Source of the DNA: Euryarchaeota archaeon UBA82
GTDB taxonomy: Archaea > Thermoplasmatota > Poseidoniia > Poseidoniales > Poseidoniaceae
Reading direction: 5' to 3'
NCBI GenBank assembly: GCA_002496635.1
Contig: DAKQ01000074.1
Coordinates: 1,575 to 12,794 of the forward strand
Length of the DNA: 11,220 nt
Shown: piece by piece, positions 1 to 5,700 of the stretch
Layout of the letters: every line of letters starts with the position of its first letter
Numbering within the stretch: position 1 is the stretch's first letter
Notes under the pieces: model-generated
Database searches by the model: none
What the model was told of the DNA's origin: nothing
Seen by the model: the letters and a program-made list of their open reading frames with translations, nothing else
Program-made: the position numbers and the translations under genes

Positions 1-233
1 AATATTACTTCCAAAACTGTTTCATTCGTAGCTAATTCCCATCGTTTTTCTAAATGATCTTCCCAAAGAATTCGTTCAGGTAAAAACCACATTCGTACAT
101 GTTCGTACCCATATGCATCAAGGCCTTCAACATCAGCCAAAGAATTCCAAGTACCCTTCTTGAGAAGGTACTTTGCTTGGTTGACAGAAGCGATGTCATC
201 ACCATTTACGGCGATGAGAATAATTCCGTCCAT
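1..233 (-). CDS. dtdA: D-aminoacyl-tRNA deacylase (DtdA/GEK1 family), N-terminal part; runs off the left edge
   Basis: This gene was found by translating the minus strand by eye. ATG at 233 opens a frame that stays open to position 1, giving 77 codons plus 2 nt. An in-frame TAG lies two codons upstream of the ATG, so no longer start is possible nearby. The start is MDGIILIAV, followed by a D-x-AS-x-N-x-A pattern (DDIASVNQA, about residues 12-20), LLKKGTW, and later DHLEKRWELATNETVLEV near the edge. These match what I remember of the archaeal/plant DTD2 (GEK1) family, including its D-L-x-x-RWEEATGE-x-V-x-EV segment. The family hydrolyses D-aminoacyl-tRNAs, keeping D-amino acids out of translation; it acts in the cytosol. 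No Shine-Dalgarno is visible, so the message may be leaderless. It is divergent from the gene at 300 with 66 nt between the starts. The identification comes from motif memory, and most of the protein is outside the window. Confidence 0.8.
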   Translation of the reverse strand, partial: MDGIILIAVNGDDIASVNQAKYLLKKGTWNSLADVEGLDAYGYEHVRMWFLPERILWEDHLEKRWELATNETVLEVI

Positions 234-299
234 GAACTACGGAGTAAGGGGCAGTTTTTCAAAGCGAGTATTGACAAACAACCCTTCAGTAGGAACTAC

Positions 300-1247
300 A
301 TGGGCGAAGCGGCAAAAACAAAGCAACTACCATTCAAAGTCCTGAAAATACTACCTACACCAACGATTGAAGATGTCTACGCGATTGCAGTGGGAGTGGA
401 TGGTCAACTCTGCCGCTTAGATGAACAATGGAACCCAATAGAAGCTTTTGCATCACCGTTCCCTGCCCCGATTGAACACGTAATAATGATTGATGATGTG
501 CTTGTAGCAACATGGATTGACAGAGAATTGCTGGTCGCTAGAATGGGGGCAATACGTTGTACGGAGCCATTCCAACAGGGTGTAGAACGAGGTGATGTTC
601 GAAAAGCAAGCACCATACAAAATGCGATTCAACCTGCAGGGGTCTTATGGGCGCATGTATTGGACGCAGAACCTCTCGGGTTAGCAAGACATGGTGATGG
701 ATTTATTTTCATACTGTGGAATCGAGGCGTTTACTCATTCAATACCAATGGTGTCGAACAATGGAGGGCACCTCCGCCTGAGTGGCCTGATTTGAACAAA
801 ATTCCTATGAGTCAAGAATCAGTTGATATCTGTGTCACAGATTCGAGTATTGAAATTTGGTCAAGAGCGGGTGGTTGCTGTCGATTGTCTAAAATGGATG
901 GAACCCTGATTGGAACTGGTTCATTTGTTCTTGATGGCTCACTTGACAAAGTTGAATCCGTCGGATCAAACAGGCTACTGGTTTTGAAAAACGGCCATAT
1001 TTACTGGTACAAAGCAGGGAAAATGGTCTGTGAAGCCACATCAAGTGGTCCGATTCAGAGTATAATGTACAATGAGGAATCAAACACATGGTATCTCGCT
1101 GGATGGAGAGAAGAGTTAGAACTGATGGAAAACGATTTCAGAAGATTCGATAATCGTGAAGTTGTTGTCCAGCATATCCGAAGCCCAGATGGACTTTGGG
1201 TAGTGACAAATGATGGTATGATGAATCATTCAATTTTAACTGAATAA
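300..1247 (+). CDS. Hypothetical cytosolic beta-propeller-like protein
   Basis: This reads as a 315-residue protein of unknown function. The frame is open from an earlier ATG at 99, but the first 130 nt of that version lie antisense to dtdA and read as low-quality protein. I therefore place the start at ATG 300 ([15 protein letters not shown]), 66 nt from the dtdA start. No Shine-Dalgarno precedes it, so it is possibly leaderless. There is no signal peptide or transmembrane segment. The body is a succession of short beta-strand-like stretches with turn-rich G, D, N and W patterns: [83 protein letters not shown]. This resembles blades of a WD40/PQQ/Kelch-like propeller, but no diagnostic blade signature is clear. 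Its last 22 nt overlap the convergent rps27ae. A scaffold or binding role is only an inference from the fold impression. Confidence 0.7.
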   Translation: MGEAAKTKQLPFKVLKILPTPTIEDVYAIAVGVDGQLCRLDEQWNPIEAFASPFPAPIEHVIMIDDVLVATWIDRELLVARMGAIRCTEPFQQGVERGDVRKASTIQNAIQPAGVLWAHVLDAEPLGLARHGDGFIFILWNRGVYSFNTNGVEQWRAPPPEWPDLNKIPMSQESVDICVTDSSIEIWSRAGGCCRLSKMDGTLIGTGSFVLDGSLDKVESVGSNRLLVLKNGHIYWYKAGKMVCEATSSGPIQSIMYNEESNTWYLAGWREELELMENDFRRFDNREVVVQHIRSPDGLWVVTNDGMMNHSILTE

Positions 1248-1396
1248 CCGCATCTTCCACAGGTTTTTCGATCGGAATGAACTCCTAGGAAAACCCCTGG
1301 GCCACAGGTTGGACACACCTCTGCTTTTCGCACGAGAGTTCCATCTTCTGCAATAGCGTATTTTGACCACTTTGCATTTGCGTTTGGCTCTCCCAT
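1226..1396 (-). CDS. rps27ae: Small-subunit ribosomal protein S27ae
   Basis: This 56-residue zinc-ribbon protein of the 30S subunit is too short for usual ORF length cut-offs. It starts [15 protein letters not shown] and continues [19 protein letters not shown], then [14 protein letters not shown]. The two Cys pairs, C28-x2-C31 and C46-x2-C49, form a complete zinc site, and the length is normal for archaeal S27ae, which lacks the ubiquitin fusion of eukaryotes. The ATG at 1396 shares its A with the last base of the rps24e stop (TGATG overlap), indicating translational coupling. An AGGTGAT Shine-Dalgarno lies 5 nt upstream (1402-1408), inside rps24e. It is the last gene of the rpoE1-spt4-rps24e-rps27ae operon. 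Its TGA (1226-1228) lies within the end of the convergent gene that stops at 1247, a 22-nt overlap. A longer open frame here (1478-1236) reads as nonsense protein and is a shadow. Confidence 0.96.
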   Translation of the reverse strand: MGEPNANAKWSKYAIAEDGTLVRKAEVCPTCGPGVFLGVHSDRKTCGRCGYSVKIE

Positions 1397-1713
1397 CACT
1401 CATCACCTTCCGTTGTTTCTTCAACTGGGGCACCGCTTCGGAATCCTTTGTGGCGCTCATGGATATAATCAGGTTCAACCTTCATAGCCCCATCTGTTTC
1501 GTAGATGAATGCATTACCAGTTGTTAGTGCTTGTCCATATCGAGTTTTGCAGTTCTTGACAACAATGAGATCTGGGTTTGATCCAGGCTCGAGTGTTTTT
1601 ACAAGATCCATGACTTCTTTTTTAGATGGAGTTTCCTTCCCTTTGTGGCTCCATCGAAATTCGATTTCAACACGATTGAGTAATTTGTTTTCTGTACGAC
1701 TTACAATTTCCAT
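1396..1713 (-). CDS. rps24e: Small-subunit ribosomal protein S24e
   Basis: This is a 105-residue 30S ribosomal protein of the archaeal/eukaryotic S24e family. The family pattern is clear: [19 protein letters not shown] at the N-terminus, [14 protein letters not shown] (roughly residues 28-41), then [19 protein letters not shown] and NAFIYET, ending in [11 protein letters not shown] followed by an acidic tail EETTEGDE. The length is close to the usual ~100 residues. ATG 1713 is preceded by a GGAGAG Shine-Dalgarno (1721-1726) with 7 nt spacing; this motif begins right after the spt4 stop codon at 1727. The stop overlaps the rps27ae start by one base. The order rpoE1-spt4-rps24e-rps27ae is, to my knowledge, conserved widely in Euryarchaeota and supports the call. 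Confidence 0.96.
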   Translation of the reverse strand: MEIVSRTENKLLNRVEIEFRWSHKGKETPSKKEVMDLVKTLEPGSNPDLIVVKNCKTRYGQALTTGNAFIYETDGAMKVEPDYIHERHKGFRSGAPVEETTEGDE

Positions 1714-1726
1714 TGTTATTCTCTCC

Positions 1727-1930
1727 TTATCTGATATTCACCTTCAAAGCATATCGTCCAGGTTGGTCGATATTTAGACGCTTTGCAATTTCTGAACGTG
1801 AAGGGTGAATGACAATGACATATCCTTGCCAATCAGTCGTTGTTTGGGCTGATGGAGCCCTAGGGCATTGATCAACGTCATCTTGTAGAATCAATCCACA
1901 TTCTGAACATGCGTACGGTTTTTTTGGCAT
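1727..1930 (-). CDS. spt4: Transcription elongation factor Spt4 (RNA polymerase subunit E'')
   Basis: This is a 67-residue partner of Spt5 that binds the RNA polymerase clamp and promotes processive elongation. I chose the start at ATG 1930 (MPKKPYACSECGLIL) because an AGGTGA Shine-Dalgarno (1936-1941) sits 5 nt upstream and the family begins here. An upstream in-frame ATG at 1960 would run back into rpoE1. The diagnostic middle TTDWQGYVIV (31-40) and the C-terminal SEIAKRLNIDQPGRYALKV match archaeal Spt4. The zinc ribbon is unusual: C8, C11 and C22 are present, but the position expected to hold the fourth Cys (C-P-x-C) is Ala25 in CPRAPS. Zinc binding may therefore be weakened, use three ligands, or be lost. 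One nucleotide separates it from the rpoE1 stop, and rps24e follows 13 nt later. Confidence 0.93.
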   Translation of the reverse strand: MPKKPYACSECGLILQDDVDQCPRAPSAQTTTDWQGYVIVIHPSRSEIAKRLNIDQPGRYALKVNIR

Positions 1931-1931
1931 T

Positions 1932-2483
1932 TCAGTCACCTGTTTCGTGGAGCCATTCAAGGGAGCCGAGTCCTGGTTGCTTACATGTCAATCCAATCTT
2001 GGAACGACGAGGATCACTTGTATCAGGTGATAGTGAAACAATTCGTGCTCGAACAGCTGTACCAATTCCCAACCTCTTGTCATCATCTCGGCCAGAGATT
2101 GTTCCTGCTCCAACGTTAACTTCAACTTGGGATTCAAGAATTTGAGACTTGTGAAGAAGTGCTTCCATTGGGCCGATTCGTACGAAAGCCCCGAATTCAT
2201 TGACTTCAGAGATTGCCCCTTCAACAACTTCGTAATCATCCATGCAGAAAAGAAGAGCATCGAAGCGAACACGTTGGTAAATGGCGCCATCACCGTGAAT
2301 GATTCTGCCACGGCCGAGTGGCGTGTGGTTGCTTGTAACAAGAATGAAGCGGTTTTGTTCATCGAAGCGACCTTCAAATGCAGTCATAGCCAATCGATCA
2401 ATATGTTGATCAAGAGATTGTCCTTTCTTCATGTACTCTGCGGGAATACGAATAGTATCCTCTTTTGTGACGATTTTGTACAT
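1932..2483 (-). CDS. rpoE1: DNA-directed RNA polymerase subunit E' (Rpo7)
   Basis: This 183-residue stalk subunit of archaeal RNA polymerase is the homologue of eukaryotic Rpb7. With Rpo4 it forms the stalk that aids open-complex formation and binds emerging RNA. The start MYKIVTKEDTIRIP at ATG 2483 matches the family N-terminus and has a GAGAGG Shine-Dalgarno 7 nt upstream. An ATG at 2510 would add nine basic residues translated from that ribosome-binding site, so I rejected it. Residues 1-78 form the N-terminal tip domain. An S1/OB RNA-binding domain follows at about 83-167, with VEGAISEVNEFGAFVRIG and LHKSQI typical of S1. Length is normal. It is the first gene of the operon and is divergent from the giant surface-protein gene. 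Its message likely has a GC-rich leader of about 100 nt. Confidence 0.96.
   Translation of the reverse strand: MYKIVTKEDTIRIPAEYMKKGQSLDQHIDRLAMTAFEGRFDEQNRFILVTSNHTPLGRGRIIHGDGAIYQRVRFDALLFCMDDYEVVEGAISEVNEFGAFVRIGPMEALLHKSQILESQVEVNVGAGTISGRDDDKRLGIGTAVRARIVSLSPDTSDPRRSKIGLTCKQPGLGSLEWLHETGD
1936..1941 (-). promoter_or_regulatory. Shine-Dalgarno for spt4
   Basis: AGGTGA, complementary to the archaeal 16S 3' end, lies inside the last codons of rpoE1 with 5 nt before ATG 1930. It decides the spt4 start against the longer open frame from 1960. Confidence 0.75.
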
Positions 2484-2490
2484 CTTTTTT

Positions 2491-2496
2491 CCTCTC
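2491..2496 (-). promoter_or_regulatory. Shine-Dalgarno for rpoE1
   Basis: GAGAGG followed by AAAAAAG (7 nt) before ATG 2483. It supports MYKIV as the true N-terminus rather than the in-frame ATG at 2510. Confidence 0.75.
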
Positions 2497-2499
2497 CCC

Positions 2500-2600
2500 G
2501 GCCTTCTCATAGCGTTGCAATGAAGCGGAAGGGGGTGAGCCTCTTCCGTCCTTCACCGGCGCCGCCTCGGGAGAGAAGGTGACCGAAGTCATTTTGCCCA
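2500..2600 (-). other. GC-rich, potentially structured leader upstream of rpoE1
   Basis: This non-coding stretch is clearly richer in G and C than its neighbours. It holds a 6-bp inverted repeat CGGAAG...CTTCCG (2526-2548, 11-nt loop), a TCACC...GGTGA pair (2553-2557 with 2578-2582) and a GGCGCC palindrome between the latter arms. If transcription starts about 25 nt past the TATA-like element at 2611-2620, it would form the 5' leader of the rpoE1 operon. A folded autoregulatory leader is possible but not shown. It is not a tRNA: there is no T-arm consensus or cloverleaf. Confidence 0.35.
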
Positions 2601-2610
2601 GTAACGACCC

Positions 2611-2620
2611 CTATATGAAG
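2611..2620 (-). promoter_or_regulatory. rpoE1: Candidate TATA element for the rpoE1 operon
   Basis: On the minus strand this reads CTTCATATAG, an A/T-rich TATA-like box in a GC-richer surround. Its predicted start site would give a leader of about 100 nt before ATG 2483. Assigned by eye only; no BRE is obvious. Confidence 0.35.
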
Positions 2621-2638
2621 CACACCCATAATTCATGC

Positions 2639-2654
2639 TACTGCGGATGCAGTA
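2639..2654. repeat. Perfect inverted repeat between divergent promoters
   Basis: TACTGCGGATGCAGTA consists of two 6-nt arms (TACTGC/GCAGTA) around GGAT. It lies between the candidate minus-strand TATA (2611-2620) and plus-strand TATA (2672-2682), where a dimeric regulator could bind and influence both. It could also be a chance palindrome. Confidence 0.4.
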
Positions 2655-2671
2655 AAACACTCCCGAATAGG

Positions 2672-2682
2672 GACTATTTACT
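2672..2682 (+). promoter_or_regulatory. Candidate TATA element for the giant surface-protein gene
   Basis: GACTATTTACT is the most TATA-like sequence upstream of ATG 2751; it would place the start site near 2700-2708 and leave a leader of about 45 nt with no Shine-Dalgarno. A weaker A/T stretch (CAATAACAA, 2718-2726) would instead give a leaderless message. Low certainty. Confidence 0.3.
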
Positions 2683-2750
2683 TGAAATCAGGCTTCTTTT
2701 TGCACCTTTCGCCCAAAGCAATAACAACCCCTTGATGCACAATACCTACA

Positions 2751-5700
2751 ATGAGTAGCGTAAGCCATTCCAGAACTGAACAATTCTGGCCAGCACTTAC
2801 CATGGTTTTGCTCATGCTACTAACCTCACTCAGCCAGATGAACATCCACTCATTACAACCTGCAGAAATGATTGATAGAAGCTCTGAGAATCCATGGAGT
2901 CCGGATGAACAGCCATGGGGTCAATATGGGGGCGTCCCTACACGAAATGGCTCAATGCCTAATCATTCTGCAGATGGTGGGCCAGGAACAGGCTCCGTTC
3001 AAGATATCACCTCACTTGCAAGCATCAATGACCCTGTCATCAACTGGGTTGGTTTGGATGATGGCATTGGTTCAGATGCATATGGATCGATCATAGGTAA
3101 TTTTTCAGCAAATTTGGATACGACACCAGGAGCGATAGAACGATGCACACCTCTCGGCCTCTTTGCGGTTGTTCTTCATGACAGTACTGGAACCTCTACA
3201 ACAAAACTCTCTCTCATCGCAGGAGATGATGCGAGTATTGCTTGGCAAGTGGACTTAGGTTCTACAAAATCGGCTCGTTCAACACCTGTATTAGCGGATG
3301 TTGACCTTGATGGAACAACCGAAGTTGTAGTCGTCTATGATACTGATACTTCCTTCAACGTGGACGTGTGGTCTCCTGAATTGACGTGTGATGAATCAGG
3401 TTGGCAAACAGGTGGTCATTCAAATGAAGTAGTGTGGTCGTGGTCAGATGCAGACGTGCGAATTGGGATCACAAGCCCTCACGCACCTACGAGAGAGAGC
3501 AATCACTTGTCTGTCACACAGCCGCTACTTGCGGATTTAGAACTTGATGGCCAGCCTGAACTTGTCGTATCAGTAGTGGACATCAATTCGGATGACCCTC
3601 AGATTATGACAATTCCACTAGGCTCATCCATGCCATCTGAGCCAGTATGGGAAGTGATACTCGATAGAGGCACACATCCAAGCGATCCTGCATGGGCACA
3701 ATTGGATGCTTCAAATACAGCAGTTATCGCAACAACGATTGATGAAAATTCAGGCAACATGTGGATATGGCGCCTGGATGGCGCAACTGGCTCGAATTCA
3801 TGGGGTAGAGTTGCAATTACTGGATCTGATTTTGACGATAATTCACCACGTTTGAGACTACCTAGTCCTGTCGTGACACAACTTGACAGTGATGCTGCTC
3901 CAGAAATGATACTTACTGTACCTACTGATTCAAACGGACGAACAACAGGATATGGTGCTCGATTCGTAGGTATGGAATTAACATCCACTCAAGAGATATT
4001 TTCATTCCGTGCACAAAACGGATTTGCCGACGCACCCCCATTGCCCATCGACACCGATTCAGATGGGGTAGATGACCGCCTCTGCTGGGTCACTTGGTAC
4101 TCCGCTTCGTCAATATCCTTTGATCGAGAGGGAATGGTGGGCTGCCACGATTTGAACAATGATCCTCCAACGAAAGAATGGTCTAAGGTCATGAATCGAG
4201 GAGGTTCCGGAAATTCAAATGACGAAATCGCAGTTTCTCCGCCTTCCCTCATGGATATCGATGGAGAAGATGGAGAAGAGATTGTTGTAGCCTTTGGAAG
4301 AAGAGTGTTTGCTTTTGAAGGAGATACAGGATACACTGATGAAGTCTCTGAAGGCTGGGACGAGCCTCTAGCGACCCCACATCGCGTTTGGTCTGCACCA
4401 GCATTCGCCGATATGGACGGCGATGGATCATTGGATATGCTCCTCGGAGACACTCTAATTTCACAACGAATCTTAGATTTGGCACCACTGCCAGATTCCA
4501 ATGGCATCTCATTCAATCCAGCATCTCCAGACCCTGGTCAAACGTTGACAGTAACTGGTCAATTTGCGAATATTGGAACATGGGAAAATGAAGACAGTAT
4601 TGATTGTGTTTTACGAATGGATGGAGTTGAGATTACACGAGCGCGCATTGATGAATTGCAACCTTCGTCACCAAGTGGTGACGGAGGACCTTCGACATTT
4701 AGCGTCGATGTTACTGCAACACTTGGCAGTCATTTGTTCGAACTAGTTTTGGATATTAACGACAATTTAACCGAAGCAAGAGAAGACAACAACATCGAAG
4801 AGATCACACTCAATGTCGTAGAACCATATGCAGTTCTTATTCAATCACCTGAATCTGTAACGCGAGTTAATCCAGGCATGAGCCAGGATGTCGAGATCTC
4901 ACTCCTTGCAACAGGCTCACGTACTGCATCTTGGACCGTCACATACGATACGAGCAATCTCCCGCAAGGATGGAACGTAGCACCTCAGCAGGGCACATCT
5001 CTCACAAGCATTGAAATCGCTCCTGCGGCATCAGTACCACTTACGTTTGTGGCAACACTACCTCAAGATGCATTGGGGGACGAAGATGGATATATCGACA
5101 TCACAGCGACCCTTGACAACGATCCTTCAGTTAACACAACTGTTGCAGTCCCAATTGAGGCTTTACGGACAAGAGGTCTTTCACTGGTCGGACCAGAAGG
5201 TTTGAGCAGCTCTAATGGCTATGGAATCCCGGGGAATACTGCTGAAGCCTATGTGATGATTGAAAATCTCGGTAATGCTCCAGAAACTACGACATCGATT
5301 GATTGGACTAACCCCTCCTGGGGTGGTACTCCAGTCCTCAATGACGGTGTCAACAATGTCTACTCAATCACACTACAACCAGGTGAAAAGAGAGAATTGG
5401 CAATCAATCTTGATGTTCCTTTATCGACAAGTCTTGGAACATCTACTATTACAACCCTGACAACATGTATTGGCAGTGGAGATGATACGTTATGTCGTTC
5501 CCTCGAAGTTAATTTGACTGCAGTAGGTTCACATTCCTCTCCTGTGCATATTCGTACTGTTCCATCAAGCCTCCAAACATTTGAAATTAATGCGCTTATT
5601 CCCACCAGTGGCTCCCTATCATGGGATCTAAATACGGCAGGAGTTTATCTTCAACACTGGCAGTGGAATACCACATCAAATGCAATCATCAATAATGGTG

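Noticed and set aside
99..299. N-terminal extension of the propeller-like gene starting at ATG 99
   Set aside because: This stretch lies antisense to the recognisable dtdA start (1-233) and to the short intergenic gap. Its translation does not look like the rest of the protein, so ATG 300 is preferred.
1236..1478. 80-codon minus-strand frame overlapping rps24e and rps27ae
   Set aside because: Basic, low-information translation in the wrong frame; the S27ae frame underneath carries the intact zinc motifs.
2410..2592. A 60-codon minus-strand frame beginning MTSVTFSPEAAP in the rpoE1 leader, a possible regulatory upstream ORF
   Set aside because: It overlaps the rpoE1 start in another frame for many codons, has no Shine-Dalgarno, and its composition follows the GC-rich leader. 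It is more likely chance.
2500..2600. Possible tRNA or small structured RNA gene in the GC-rich stretch
   Set aside because: No T-arm GTTC consensus, no acceptor-stem pairing and no CCA-adjacent architecture; only short local hairpins are visible.
3599..4516. Two abutting antisense frames (129 and 175 codons) inside the giant gene
   Set aside because: They mirror the biased codon use of the sense strand, lack a ribosome-binding site, and read as Ser/Pro-rich nonsense; the sense protein has clear domains throughout.
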